64,000 bases of DNA from Halobacteriales archaeon QH_7_66_36 (GCA_003021175.1 PXQV01000012.1:55671-119670); one strand, 5' to 3'. Positions 42,411 to 51,783 are shown, counted from the stretch's first letter. A program made the numbers and translations. The notes: a model not told the origin generated them from the letters alone.

Positions 42411-43745
42411 ATGTTAGCCGTCGTCGTCTCGCGGGCGGACCGGGCCTCCGAACACATCGGTGAGCGGTTGCTCGACCTCGGCGAGTGGACCGAGTGCGAG
42501 GACGGGTCGGTGCCGGACGCCGAGGGCGGCGGCACCTACTACCGGACCGAGGGCGCGGAGCTCCGCACCTTCGACGACCTCCACATCTACGCGGAGGGAG
42601 TAGCGGATCCGTTCGACGACCCCGATCTGCTGTTCGTCGCCTCGCGTCACTCAGGTGGGACCGGGCCGCTGCTCACTGCGCATCCGACTGGGAACGCCGG
42701 GGCGGCGGAGTTCGGCGGGGAGTCGGGCGCGTTCGCGCGAGCGGCCCCGAACGCGCTCGCGGCACTGGTTCGGGCCTTCGACGACCACGCGCCGGAGGGG
42801 TACGGCGTCGGGATGGAGTGTAGCCACCACGGGCCGACCGACATCGACGTTCCCTCGCTGTTCGTCGAACTCGGCTCGGACGAGGCGCAGTGGGACGACC
42901 CCGCGGGCGCGACGGCAGTCGCGCGGGCGATCCTCGACTGTCGGGACGTGCCGGCCGAGCGCGACCGCCAGCTCGTCGGCTTCGGCGGCGGCCACTACGT
43001 CCCCCGGTTCGAGCGAATCATCCGGGGGACGGACTGGGCTGTCGGCCACGTGCTCGCGGACTGGTCGCTCGACGACATGCCCCACCCGCGCGAGGCGACC
43101 GACACGCTCCGGCGAGCGTTCGAGCGCTCGGGTGCCTGTCGCGCGGTCATCGACGGCGATCGACCGGTGCTCCGGGAGGTGATCGCGGACCTCGGCTACC
43201 GGGTCGTGAGCGAGACGTGGACCCGGGAGACGACGGGCGTGCCGCTGGCGACTGTCGAGTCGCTGGAATCGCAGCTGTCGACTGTCGACGAGGGGCTTCG
43301 GTTCGGAGACGCAGCGGCGGGATACGAGGGAGACGCGGTCGTTCGGTCGCTTCCGGCCGAGCTGACGGCGGAGGCGGCCAACGTCGACGCCGACGCGACC
43401 CGGGCGGCCGTCGCAGGGCGAGCGCTCGCCTTCGAGACTGAGGAGGGTGGCACCCGTCCGGCCGGACAGGTCGCGCTCGCGACGGCGGACACGTTCGACG
43501 CGCTCGTGCGCGACCTCGTGGGCGTGCTCGAATCAAAGTACGACGAGGTCGCCATCGAGGAGAACGGGGTCGTCGCGGTCAGAGAGACGTTCGATCCGGA
43601 GGCGGCCACGGAACTCGGCGTCGGCGAGGGACCTGCGTTCGGACGGCTGGCCGCGGGCGAGTCGGTCGATATCGACGGTCGGACAATCGAGCCGAGTGCC
43701 GTCCACGAGCGACGCGAGACGCGATTCCCTGTGGAGCGTTGCTAA
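42411..43745 (+). CDS. dtdA: D-aminoacyl-tRNA deacylase (archaeal DTD2 type)
   Basis: Removes D-amino acids wrongly attached to tRNA. The 444-aa protein has the archaeal DTD2/DUF516 blocks: FVASRHSGGTGPLLTAHPTGN (about 75-95), MECSHHGPTDIDVPSLFVELGS (about 134-155) and GFGGGHYVPRFERI (about 197-210). The C-terminal third is variable, as in the family. The ATG at 42411 gives the normal MLAVVVSRADRASEHIGE. Confidence 0.93.
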   Translation: MLAVVVSRADRASEHIGERLLDLGEWTECEDGSVPDAEGGGTYYRTEGAELRTFDDLHIYAEGVADPFDDPDLLFVASRHSGGTGPLLTAHPTGNAGAAEFGGESGAFARAAPNALAALVRAFDDHAPEGYGVGMECSHHGPTDIDVPSLFVELGSDEAQWDDPAGATAVARAILDCRDVPAERDRQLVGFGGGHYVPRFERIIRGTDWAVGHVLADWSLDDMPHPREATDTLRRAFERSGACRAVIDGDRPVLREVIADLGYRVVSETWTRETTGVPLATVESLESQLSTVDEGLRFGDAAAGYEGDAVVRSLPAELTAEAANVDADATRAAVAGRALAFETEEGGTRPAGQVALATADTFDALVRDLVGVLESKYDEVAIEENGVVAVRETFDPEAATELGVGEGPAFGRLAAGESVDIDGRTIEPSAVHERRETRFPVERC

Positions 43746-43914
43746 GCGGGAAGGGTCGGCCGGCGAACCATCGCAACTGAAGAACCTCCGACGGGCCAGC
43801 ACGTGCAGGAGGTGGCCCGCGCACGGAATTCGCCACCGAGTCTGCGCGAGAGCGTCGGGTTGGACGACGTGACGACGAGGAGCCGATGCGGGTTTATTCC
43901 GCTTCTGCCACAAA

Positions 43915-43924
43915 GAATTTTACT
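43915..43924 (+). promoter_or_regulatory. TATA box of the 43.9-kb lipoprotein gene
   Basis: GAATTTTACT, 22-31 nt before the GTG at 43946. It supports that GTG rather than the upstream in-frame ATG at 43886 as the start. Confidence 0.5.
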
Positions 43925-43945
43925 CTCCACTTGCAACGGCAAATC

Positions 43946-44455
43946 GTGCAACGCGACATCAGTCGACGGTCCGTCGTCAAGGGAACCGTGACAGTAGCAA
44001 TCGCTGGGCTCGCCGGGTGTTCCGAGTCTGGCTCCGGCGGTGATGATGAAACCAGTGGTGGCAGCGATAGCGACACGGCGACAGACGGCAGCTCCGGCGG
44101 GAGCGGCTCGTCGTCGGACGCCTACGAGTACACGTTCACCGACAGTGACGACGTGGTCGGGAGTTCGCTCACGGGGATCCGCACGAACTACCCGGACGGA
44201 TCTGGCGCTGTGAGCGACGCGAGTCTCGCCAGCGTGACGCTCGCCGGGATGGACATCTCGGACGATTCCGACGGGCTCAGTGCGTCGAACAACGAGAGCA
44301 GCCTCCGGATCGATTTCGGCGGGAGCTACGACGTCGCGGCCGGTGACACGCTCTCGTTCGAACTCTCGGGGATCGACGAGCCCGACGGCTCCTACACCGT
44401 CGAGGTCGTGGTAAATCCGCAGTCTGGCGGAACCACGTTCCAAGCTGAGTTCTGA
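43946..44455 (+). CDS. Tat-exported lipoprotein, unknown function
   Basis: With the GTG at 43946 the 169-aa protein begins MQRDISRRSVVKGTVTVAIAGLAGC: a twin-Arg motif (SRRSVVK, 6-12) and lipobox Cys25. A Gly/Ser/Asp-rich linker follows (about 27-62), then a beta-rich domain (AYEYTFTDSDDVVGSSLTGI ... GGTTFQAEF). Such proteins sit on the outer membrane face; no family is recognised. Less likely start: ATG at 43886. Confidence 0.7.
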   Translation: MQRDISRRSVVKGTVTVAIAGLAGCSESGSGGDDETSGGSDSDTATDGSSGGSGSSSDAYEYTFTDSDDVVGSSLTGIRTNYPDGSGAVSDASLASVTLAGMDISDDSDGLSASNNESSLRIDFGGSYDVAAGDTLSFELSGIDEPDGSYTVEVVVNPQSGGTTFQAEF

Positions 44456-44470
44456 CCCGTCGGGGTCGCC

Positions 44471-44494
44471 GTTTCCCGTCTTTCTGCTTATTTT
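44471..44494 (+). terminator. T-rich terminator after the lipoprotein gene
   Basis: GTTTCCCGTCTTTCTGCTTATTTT, a pyrimidine-rich run starting 15 nt past the stop, without a hairpin. The remaining 44495-44740 before ftsZ1 shows no gene; AGATACAATA (44706-44715) may be its TATA box. Confidence 0.4.
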
Positions 44495-44740
44495 CGACTG
44501 TGACTGAACGTCGGACAGCGGCAGGCTTACTCAACGACAGCTGTCTAAGGAAGACTGAGCCGACCGTCGGTCGACCGAAATCCAGAGGTCGGAGTGCGGT
44601 CGTTTCGTATCGCGGCTACTGGTTTATCGACGAGAGCGCCGAGATCTCGATCTGGGGCCGAAATTCGGCGTCAATCGCACGACGCGCGTCAGACGCTGAG
44701 GGAAAGATACAATACCGGCATGTGTGTAAGCGCTTTTCAA

Positions 44741-45949
44741 ATGGATTCGATCATCGACGACGCCATCGACGAGGCCGAGGACGGGGAGGCGCCGGTCGCC
44801 GAGGAACCACCGGCCGACGCGGACCAGTCTCCGAACGCATCGGGGACGATGACCGACGAGGAGCTGGCAGGCGTCGTCAAGGACCTCGAAACGAAGATCA
44901 CCGTCGTCGGCTGTGGCGGGGCTGGCGGCAACACCGTCACCCGAATGGCCGACGAAGGCATCCACGGCGCGAAGCTGGTCGCCGCCAACACGGACGCCCA
45001 GCATCTCGCCACCGAGGTCGAGGCCGACACGAAGATCCTCATGGGTCGCCAGCGCACCGGCGGTCGCGGTGCGGGCTCCGTCCCCAAGATCGGCGAGGAG
45101 GCGGCACAGGAGAACATCGAGGACATTCAGGCGTCGATCGACGACTCGGACATGGTGTTCGTCACCGCCGGTCTCGGTGGTGGCACCGGCACCGGGAGCG
45201 CCCCCGTCGTGGCGCAGGCCGCACAGGAACAGGACGCGCTCACCATCGCCATCGTCACCATCCCCTTCACCGCGGAGGGTGAGCGCCGCCGCGCGAACGC
45301 CGACGCCGGTCTCGAACGGCTCCGCGCGGTCGCCGACACGGTCATCGTCATCCCGAACGACCGACTGCTCGACTACGCGCCGAATCTCCCGCTGCAAGAC
45401 GCGTTCAAGATCTGTGACCGCGTGCTGATGCGCTCGGTCAAGGGGATGACCGAACTGATCACGAAGCCGGGCCTCGTCAACGTGGACTTCGCCGACGTGA
45501 AGACGATCATGGAGAACGGCGGCGTCGCGATGATCGGTCTCGGCGAGTCCGACTCGGAGAACAAGGCACAGGACTCCATCCGGTCGGCGCTCCGCTCGCC
45601 CCTCCTGGACGTGGAGTTCGACGGCGCGAACTCCGCGCTCGTCAACGTCGTCGGTGGCCCGGACATGTCTATCGAGGAAGCGGAGGGCGTCGTCGAGGAG
45701 ATCTACGACCGCATCGACCCCGACGCCCGCATTATCTGGGGCGCGTCGGTCGACAACAGCTTCGACGGGAAGATGGAGACGATGATCGTCGTCACCGGCG
45801 TCGAGTCGCCGCAGATCTACGGCAAGAGCGAGGCCGAACAGGAGAAGGCCATCCAGCGCGGCGGGACGGGCGACTCCCGTGTCGCAGGCGACCGCTCGGC
45901 GTCCACGACCCCCGACCCCGCGGAGAGCGACACAGAGTTCATCGAGTAA
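44741..45949 (+). CDS. ftsZ1: Cell division protein FtsZ1
   Basis: Tubulin-like GTPase of 402 aa that forms the midcell ring scaffold. An acidic N-terminal tail ([20 protein letters not shown]), then [18 protein letters not shown], the tubulin signature [29 protein letters not shown], the T7 loop [14 protein letters not shown] and a C-terminal acidic tail. The ATG at 44741 gives the conserved MDSII start; an in-frame ATG at 44720 is possible. It lies upstream of secE-spt5, the same order as I recall for Haloferax. Confidence 0.95.
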   Translation: MDSIIDDAIDEAEDGEAPVAEEPPADADQSPNASGTMTDEELAGVVKDLETKITVVGCGGAGGNTVTRMADEGIHGAKLVAANTDAQHLATEVEADTKILMGRQRTGGRGAGSVPKIGEEAAQENIEDIQASIDDSDMVFVTAGLGGGTGTGSAPVVAQAAQEQDALTIAIVTIPFTAEGERRRANADAGLERLRAVADTVIVIPNDRLLDYAPNLPLQDAFKICDRVLMRSVKGMTELITKPGLVNVDFADVKTIMENGGVAMIGLGESDSENKAQDSIRSALRSPLLDVEFDGANSALVNVVGGPDMSIEEAEGVVEEIYDRIDPDARIIWGASVDNSFDGKMETMIVVTGVESPQIYGKSEAEQEKAIQRGGTGDSRVAGDRSASTTPDPAESDTEFIE

Positions 45950-46079
45950 CGGGCCGAGCTTTTCGCCTGTACCGCGGGTATCGCAGACTCACCGGAGTGT
46001 GCCGGCTGGCGTCCGAGCGCGACTGAACCCGCCGTAGGCGGACCAACAGGTATAGAAAGCCCGGCGCGGAACGTCGGAT

Positions 46080-46253
46080 ATGGACGTTCCGTACGATCTC
46101 GGCAGCTACGTGCGGGTGCTGAAGCTCGCCAGCACACCGTCGTGGGAGGAGTTCTCCCGCGTGGCGCTCATCGCGAGCGCCGGCGTCGCGCTCGTCGGCC
46201 TCATCGGCTTCCTGATCTTCGTCGTGATGTCGTTCATCCCGGGTGGTCCCTGA
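46080..46253 (+). CDS. secE: SecE, protein translocase gamma subunit
   Basis: A 57-aa protein: an amphipathic N-terminus (YVRVLKLASTPSWEEFSRVALI) and one membrane helix (about 29-52), the archaeal SecE/Sec61-gamma layout. It belongs to the SecYEbeta channel. Its TGA overlaps the ATG of spt5 by one base (TGATG), so the two are translationally coupled, as in most archaea. Confidence 0.9.
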   Translation: MDVPYDLGSYVRVLKLASTPSWEEFSRVALIASAGVALVGLIGFLIFVVMSFIPGGP

Positions 46254-46690
46254 TGGGTATCTTCGCCGTCAAGACCACGGCCTCGCAGGAACGCACCGTC
46301 GCCGACATGATCATGAACAAGGAGGAGCCGAGCATCCACGCCGCGCTCGCGCCCGACAGCCTCACCTCCTACGTCATGGTCGAGGCGGAAGACGAGTCCG
46401 TCTTCGACCGCATCCTCGACGAGATTCCCCACTCGCGGGGTGTCGTCCCCGGCATGTCGGACATCTCCGAGGTGGAACACTTCCTCTCGCCGAAGCCGGA
46501 CGTCGAGGGCATCGCCGAGGGCGACATCGTCGAACTCGTCGCCGGCCCGTTCAAGGGGGAGAAGGCACAGGTCCAGCGCATCGACGAGGGGAAGGATCAG
46601 GTGACCGTCGAGCTGTACGAGGCGACCGTTCCGATTCCCGTGACGGTCCGTGGCGACCAGATTCGCGTGCTGGACAGCGAGGAGCGGTGA
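46253..46690 (+). CDS. spt5: Transcription elongation factor Spt5 (NusG)
   Basis: A 145-aa protein: an NGN domain (about 1-85; GIFAVKTTASQERTVADMI, HFLSPKP) that clamps RNA polymerase with Spt4, and a KOW domain (about 90-145; GDIVELVAGPFKGEKAQVQRID). The start ATG at 46253 overlaps the secE stop. A T-rich terminator follows the gene. Confidence 0.95.
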   Translation: MGIFAVKTTASQERTVADMIMNKEEPSIHAALAPDSLTSYVMVEAEDESVFDRILDEIPHSRGVVPGMSDISEVEHFLSPKPDVEGIAEGDIVELVAGPFKGEKAQVQRIDEGKDQVTVELYEATVPIPVTVRGDQIRVLDSEER

Positions 46691-46720
46691 AGCCCTGAGA
46701 TAGCGAAGGGCGGTAATCGC

Positions 46721-46741
46721 GCATTTTACTTTCAGTTTTTT
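46721..46741 (+). terminator. T-rich terminator after spt5
   Basis: Two T runs (TTTTAC and TTTTTT, 46724-46741) start 34 nt past the stop. No stable hairpin. A truncated repeat copy follows directly. Confidence 0.5.
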
Positions 46742-46751
46742 ACGTCCAATA

Positions 46752-46884
46752 GTGTTCAGTTAAGAGTGACTCCGGCGAACAGGAATACGACGAGGTGTAG
46801 AAAGCCCCCGGGCGCTACGGTCGCGCGGCTCGCTGTGCTCCGCAGCCTCCCTGCGGTCGGCTTGCGGTGCTTACGTCGCCGTGC
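46752..46884 (+). repeat. TIR-repeat family copy 5, truncated at the XPB helicase start
   Basis: The left terminus GTGTTCAGTTAAGAGTGACT (46752-46771) and the AGAAAGCCCCCGGGCG block are intact, followed by the CGCGCGGCTCGCTG-type centre and GTCGCCGTGCTTCCC (46876-46890 region). Then the family sequence ends abruptly in CTGACGTACGACGACGGG, the first conserved codons of the helicase. The right half with the CCCCTTTCAGTCCCACCC core is missing. Confidence 0.8.
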
Positions 46885-48219
46885 TTCCCCCTGACGTACG
46901 ACGACGGGACGATCCGGGTCGACGGTGACCCGGGGACGCCGCTCCCGAGCGTCGAGCGCGACCCGCGCTCCGAGTCCGGCCGCGCGCCCGGTTACGAGTA
47001 CCCCCGGGTGCGCGACGCGCTCCGGCCGCTCTCGGTCGACGTGGACGACCGCGTGCTCGACTTGCCGACAGTGCCGCCGCTGGCGTCCTCGTACGAACTC
47101 CGCGAGTACCAGCGCGAGGCGCTCGACGAGTGGGAGGCGGCCGACCGGCGTGGCGTGGTCGAACTGCCGACCGGGAGCGGCAAGACCGTCATCGCCATCG
47201 GCGCGATGGAACGGCTCGCGACCCCGACGCTGGTGGTCATCCCCACCATCGACCTGCTGAACCAGTGGCGAGAGGAACTGGAGACGGAGTTCGACACGCC
47301 AATCGGGCAACTCGGCGGCGGCGAACAGCGCATCGAGCCGCTGACGGTCGCCACCTACGACTCGGCGTATCTGCGCGCGGACGAGTTGGGTGACCGGTTC
47401 GGTCTCGTCGTTTTCGACGAGGTCCACCACCTCGGCGGCGAGGGATACCGCGACATCGCGCGACTGCTCGCGGCACCGGCGCGTCTCGGCCTCACGGCGA
47501 CGTTCGAGCGGCCGGACGGGGCACACGAGACCGTCGCGGAACTCGTCGGTTCGAAGGCCTACGAACTCGACGTGGACGACCTCGCGGGCGACCACCTCGC
47601 GCCGTACGACATCAAGCGCATCGAGGTGGAACTCACGCCCGAGGAGCGCGACCGCTACGAGGAACAACAGGGTATCTTCACCGACTACCTCCGCTCGTCG
47701 AACATCCAACTCCGGTCCGGGTCGGATTACCAGAAGTTGGTGAAACGCTCGGGGAACGACCCCGAGGCGCGGCGCGCGCTGCTCGCCAAACAGCGGGCAC
47801 GCGAGGTGATGATGAACGCCGACTCGAAGGTGGAACGGCTCGCGGCCCTGCTCGACCGCCACACCGACGACCGGGTCATCGTCTTCACCGCCCACACGGA
47901 CCTCGTCTACCGGCTCTCCCGGCGATTCCTCCTGCCGGCGATCACGAACGAGACGGGCGCGGCCGAGCGCCGGGAGATTCTGGAGCGGTTCCGCGAGGGC
48001 ACCTACTCACGGGTGGTGGCGGCGAACGTCCTCGATGAGGGCGTCGACGTGCCGGACGCGAACGTCGCGGTCGTGCTCTCCGGGTCGGGGAGCGAGCGGG
48101 AGTTCACCCAGCGGCTCGGCCGCGTGCTCCGGCCGAAGGCCGACGGCGGACGTGCGATCATGTACGAACTGGTGACCGAGGAGACGGCCGAGGAGCGCGT
48201 CGCGGCACGGAGGCGCTGA
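46867..48219 (+). CDS. xpb: XPB/Rad25-type DNA helicase
   Basis: SF2 helicase of 450 aa that opens DNA at lesions with its partner Bax1. The N-terminus LTYDDGTIRVDGDPG leads into helicase motifs Q (ELREYQREAL), I (LPTGSGKT), II (FDEVHHLGG, DEVH box), III (LTATF), then the C-terminal lobe with IVFTAH, NVLDEGVDVPDANV and QRLGRVLRP. The only start codons (GTG 46867) lie in the truncated repeat, so residues 1-8 are repeat-encoded. The stop overlaps the bax1 ATG by one base. Confidence 0.9.
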   Translation: MLTSPCFPLTYDDGTIRVDGDPGTPLPSVERDPRSESGRAPGYEYPRVRDALRPLSVDVDDRVLDLPTVPPLASSYELREYQREALDEWEAADRRGVVELPTGSGKTVIAIGAMERLATPTLVVIPTIDLLNQWREELETEFDTPIGQLGGGEQRIEPLTVATYDSAYLRADELGDRFGLVVFDEVHHLGGEGYRDIARLLAAPARLGLTATFERPDGAHETVAELVGSKAYELDVDDLAGDHLAPYDIKRIEVELTPEERDRYEEQQGIFTDYLRSSNIQLRSGSDYQKLVKRSGNDPEARRALLAKQRAREVMMNADSKVERLAALLDRHTDDRVIVFTAHTDLVYRLSRRFLLPAITNETGAAERREILERFREGTYSRVVAANVLDEGVDVPDANVAVVLSGSGSEREFTQRLGRVLRPKADGGRAIMYELVTEETAEERVAARRR

Positions 48220-49766
48220 TGCTGACCAAGGACCTCCTCCGCGTGTCGCGGGCCGGCGGCGGCTACCACCCCGAGTTCGTGGCCGGCGACGACGCGGCAC
48301 GGAAACTGGCGGCCCGCGTCCTCGGCACGTATCAGGGCCACGTCGGCGAGACGCGCGGCACGCTCGACGCGGCGCTGACAGACATAGAGCGGGAGGCCGA
48401 CGATTTCAAACTCGTGCGCGGCTTCGCCAAGCTGCTCGAACGGGAGGCGACCTTCGAGACGCGCGCGCCGGTCGACCCCGAGCGCGCACGCCGCGCTGCC
48501 TTCGAGGCCAGCGAGGCGGCAGGCGTCGTGACGGAGCCGGACCGGAAGGCCGCGCTCGACCGGGCGGGCGACCGACTCCACGTCCCGTCCGACGACATCG
48601 AGTCGTCGCTGTACGCCGACCGCGAGACGAATCAGGTGCTCGCCGAATTCGACTCGCGGTGGAACCCGGAGGAGCTTTGTGTGCAGTACGACCTTTCGCT
48701 GGCGGCGACGGCGCTGTTCGACGCGACGGAGCTTCGGGTGCGCTCGTCGGACCCAAAGGCGCTCGTTTCGGCGGTGAAGCGGCTCCGGCTGCTGTACGAG
48801 ATTCGGCGGACGGACGCGGGCCGAGAGGTCGTCGTCACCGGTCCCGACGCGCTGTTCCGGCGGTCGCGCCGCTACGGAACCCAGTTCGCGCGCCTGCTTC
48901 GGACCGTTGCGACGGCGGAGTCGTGGTCGCTGACGGCGACCATCGACGACCGCGGCACGGAGCGTATCCTGCGGCTGGACGACGGCGACGTGACCGTGCC
49001 CGGCACGGAGCCGACGACGGAGATGACGTTCGACTCCGGCGTGGAGGCGGACTTCGCCGCGCGGTTCCGCTCGCTCGACCTCGACTGGTCGCTCGTCCGC
49101 GAGCCGGAGCCGCTCGCGGCGGGCGAACACGTCGTCATCCCGGACTTCGCGTTCGACTGGCAGCCGACCGACGGGCACGAAGATGGGTCGTCGTTCCGCG
49201 TCTTCTTCGAGATCATGGGCTTTTGGACGCCAGAGTACGTCGCGAAGAAGCTCTCGCGGTTCCGCGAACTCGAAGACGTGGCGTTTCTCGTCGCCGTCGA
49301 CGAGTCGCTCGGCGTCGGCGAGGAGGTGGGATCGCTCACCGACGGCGCGATACCGTACACCGGGACGGTCAGGGTGAAGGACGTGGTCGACGCGCTCCGC
49401 GAGTACGAGACCGACCTCGTGGCCGACGCCGCGGCGGCCCTGCCGGCCGAACTCTCCCCCGAGGCCGATGTCGTGACCCTCGCGGACCTCGCGGCCGACC
49501 GAGGCGTCAGCGAGGCGGCGCTGGCGGACAAGCGGTTCCCCGACCACGAACTGGTCGGGCGCACGCTCGTCCGGCCCCGCGTACTCGACGCGCTCGGCGA
49601 GCAGATCGAGGCCGGGATGGCCCTCGAAGGCGCGGAGCGCGTGCTCGCCGAACGGGACATTAACGACGCGAGTGCGGCCCTCTCGGCGCTGGGCTACCGG
49701 GTCGCGTGGGAGGGACTCGGCGGCGGGACGGTTCACCCGAAGGAGGAAGAGGAGGAACGAGATTAG
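48219..49766 (+). CDS. bax1: Bax1-type nuclease (DUF790)
   Basis: A 515-aa protein of the DUF790/Bax1 family, the nuclease that binds archaeal XPB. An N-terminal region MLTKDLLRVSRAGGGYHPEF, a Bax1-specific middle, and a PD-(D/E)xK-like site in VIPDFAFDW (Asp), FFEIMGFWTPEYVAKKLSRF (Glu, Lys). A short helical C-terminus follows. It forms a two-gene operon with xpb, with a TGATG junction, which strongly supports a helicase-nuclease complex. Confidence 0.9.
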   Translation: MLTKDLLRVSRAGGGYHPEFVAGDDAARKLAARVLGTYQGHVGETRGTLDAALTDIEREADDFKLVRGFAKLLEREATFETRAPVDPERARRAAFEASEAAGVVTEPDRKAALDRAGDRLHVPSDDIESSLYADRETNQVLAEFDSRWNPEELCVQYDLSLAATALFDATELRVRSSDPKALVSAVKRLRLLYEIRRTDAGREVVVTGPDALFRRSRRYGTQFARLLRTVATAESWSLTATIDDRGTERILRLDDGDVTVPGTEPTTEMTFDSGVEADFAARFRSLDLDWSLVREPEPLAAGEHVVIPDFAFDWQPTDGHEDGSSFRVFFEIMGFWTPEYVAKKLSRFRELEDVAFLVAVDESLGVGEEVGSLTDGAIPYTGTVRVKDVVDALREYETDLVADAAAALPAELSPEADVVTLADLAADRGVSEAALADKRFPDHELVGRTLVRPRVLDALGEQIEAGMALEGAERVLAERDINDASAALSALGYRVAWEGLGGGTVHPKEEEEERD

Positions 49767-50257
49767 CTCTCGACGACGTTCAGGCCGGTCGGCGTGTTGC
49801 GCAGTTCGAACAGCGTCCGGTCGCGGTGGCGGACGGTGACGCCGAACGGCTCGCCGCCGCGGTGTGGCACCTGAAACGCGGTCTGTGTGGCGACCACCGC
49901 CTGCTCGCCGTCGGGACAGGTCGCGTCGCCGGTCGCCGCCTCGTAGGTCAGCGTGTAGTTCGCCAGCCCCGTCTCCGCGAGCGTCGCGTTCCGGATGCGA
50001 CTGTCGGGGCCAGCGACGGTCACGTTCGTGCGGACGAGGAGGAACGACCCGCGCGTCGTGTTACCGATGTCGACGTCCGGCGTCGTGTCGGGCGACGCGA
50101 CGCAGGTCGCCGCGGTGCTGTTGAAGCTCGTCACCGTCGCGTCGACGCGGGGTTGCTGGTCGAACAGCCCCATCCCGCCGAGAAACACCCCCGCGCCGAC
50201 GCCGGCACCGAGCAGGAGCACCGACGCGGCGACGGTCGCGGCGAACCGCCGATCCAT
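49763..50257 (-). CDS. Secreted or membrane-anchored haloarchaeal protein
   Basis: A 164-aa protein with an N-terminal membrane anchor or signal (FAATVAASVLLLGAGVGAGVFLGG, about 5-28) followed by a beta-rich outer domain with two Cys pairs candidates (ATCVAS, ATCPDG). No family recognised. Its end overlaps the bax1 stop by 4 bp (convergent). Confidence 0.65.
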   Translation of the reverse strand: MDRRFAATVAASVLLLGAGVGAGVFLGGMGLFDQQPRVDATVTSFNSTAATCVASPDTTPDVDIGNTTRGSFLLVRTNVTVAGPDSRIRNATLAETGLANYTLTYEAATGDATCPDGEQAVVATQTAFQVPHRGGEPFGVTVRHRDRTLFELRNTPTGLNVVES

Positions 50258-50368
50258 ACCCGGTCTGCGTGGGGACGGCGTATCAGCGTACCGCTATAGT
50301 GGAAACCGAACGCAGTGACACACCCGACGAGCAGACGGACGGCTCTTCGGTGTGGATAGCGATTTCTA

Positions 50369-50881
50369 CTACAGGTCGCGCTGACGGCCCTTCGGCATCT
50401 GCGAGCGGAGTTCGCCGTGGAGATACAGGCCAACGCCGACCGGCTCCCGCTCGCCCGCGAGTTCGTGCGCGACGATCAGATACCCCCAGTCGCCGTCCCA
50501 CCGCGGGAGGTCCTGGTCGTGGCCCGCGAGGAACGCCTCGGCCTCGCCCGCGGAGAGGTCGATGACGCAGTCGGTCGCGAGCCGCCCGAACCGCTGGACG
50601 GCGTTCGTCCGCGGCTTCCAGTGCTCGCCGTCGGTTCGCAGTATCGGGATGCCGAGGCCCTGTATTCGGGCGGGCGAGTCCAGTTCACCCCGGAACGCCC
50701 AGATCTTCCCCGACCCGCGCTCCCAGAAGCTGTACGCCTCCCACGTCGCCCGTGGAATTCCGTACCGCTCCGCCCAGTAGTCGACGACGCTGGCCCGCGA
50801 CGGCCGGCCCGCGACTTCGCGCTCGTCGTCTGTCGCCGGTAGGCGGCCGAACTGGTGGCCGTCGTTGTCGCGCAGGCTCAT
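50369..50881 (-). CDS. PUA-like protein paired with RNA m5C methyltransferase (DUF7122-like)
   Basis: A 170-aa protein: HQFGRLPATDDEREVAGRP, a globular domain with YWAERYGIPRATWEAYSFWERGSGKIWAF, and a PUA-like C-terminal part (AGEAEAFLAGHDQDL, GVGLYLHGELRSQMPKGRQRDL). NOL1/NOP2 relatives carry a similar RNA-binding tail; here it is a separate gene directly after the methyltransferase with an ATGA overlap. It probably helps bind the RNA target. Confidence 0.75.
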   Translation of the reverse strand: MSLRDNDGHQFGRLPATDDEREVAGRPSRASVVDYWAERYGIPRATWEAYSFWERGSGKIWAFRGELDSPARIQGLGIPILRTDGEHWKPRTNAVQRFGRLATDCVIDLSAGEAEAFLAGHDQDLPRWDGDWGYLIVAHELAGEREPVGVGLYLHGELRSQMPKGRQRDL

Positions 50882-51783
50882 GCGCCCACCGTTAGTTTTG
50901 CACAAAAGAACCCGCCCGTGTCGTTCAGGTGCGGGTAGACGCGCTTGGCCGCCCGAACCGACGGGTCGAACTCCTCCCCGTTCCACTCGGTCACGCCAGG
51001 ACGCGTCTCAAGCGGCAGGTCGTACTCGACGAGGGCAACGTCGTACTCGGCGAGCGCGTGGTCGAGGACGGCCTCGTTCTCCTCGGGCACGAAGGTACAC
51101 GTCGAGTAAACGACCGTTCCGCCCGGCCGCGTCACCTCGATTGCCCGGTCGAGGATTCCCTTCTGGACGCTGGCAACCCCCTCAACGTGGTCGAGCGTCC
51201 ACTCGTCGAGCGCGTCCGGGTTCTTCCGAACCGTCCCCTCACACGAACACGGTACGTCGACCACCGCGCGGTCGAACTCGCCGGGGAACGGCTTCAGCGA
51301 GAAGTTCCGCGCGTCGGATTTCGTGACGGCGACGTTCGTCAGCCCGCACCGCTCGGCGTTCGACCGGAGCGCCGACAACCGGCCGAGATTCGAGTCGTTC
51401 GCCACCAACAGTCCCTCGTCGTCCATCAGCGCCGCGAGGTGGGTCGTCTTCGACCCCGGGGCCGCACACGGGTCGAAGACCCGCTCGCCGGGCGCGGGGT
51501 CACACACCGCCGCCGGGATGGCCGACACCTCCTCCTGTCCGTAGAGCCAGCCGTGGACGTACGGCCACGTGTTCCCCGGCTTGCCGTCGATTTCGAACAG
51601 CCCGTCGTGCCACCCGACAGAATCGTGCTCAACTGGGGCGGCTTCGAGCGCCGCGTCCGCTCGCTCGACGCTCGTCTTGAGCGTGTTCACCCGGACGACC
51701 TGTGGCAGCGGCCGGTCACAGGCAGCCCGGAACGCCGCGTAGTCGTCGAGAAGCGGTTCGTACCGCGCGAGCGGGTCGTCCAT
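50878..51783 (-). CDS. NOL1/NOP2/Sun-type RNA (cytosine-5) methyltransferase
   Basis: A 301-aa SAM-dependent enzyme. SAM site DPCAAPGSKTTHLAALM (about 104-120), DARNFSL, catalytic motifs VDVPCSCEGTVRKN (about 173-186) and VVYSTCTFVPEENE (about 227-240) with the two conserved Cys. N-terminal RVNTLKTS region fits the family. Substrate (tRNA or rRNA) unknown. The following PUA-like gene overlaps its stop by 4 bp. Confidence 0.92.
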   Translation of the reverse strand: MDDPLARYEPLLDDYAAFRAACDRPLPQVVRVNTLKTSVERADAALEAAPVEHDSVGWHDGLFEIDGKPGNTWPYVHGWLYGQEEVSAIPAAVCDPAPGERVFDPCAAPGSKTTHLAALMDDEGLLVANDSNLGRLSALRSNAERCGLTNVAVTKSDARNFSLKPFPGEFDRAVVDVPCSCEGTVRKNPDALDEWTLDHVEGVASVQKGILDRAIEVTRPGGTVVYSTCTFVPEENEAVLDHALAEYDVALVEYDLPLETRPGVTEWNGEEFDPSVRAAKRVYPHLNDTGGFFCAKLTVGA

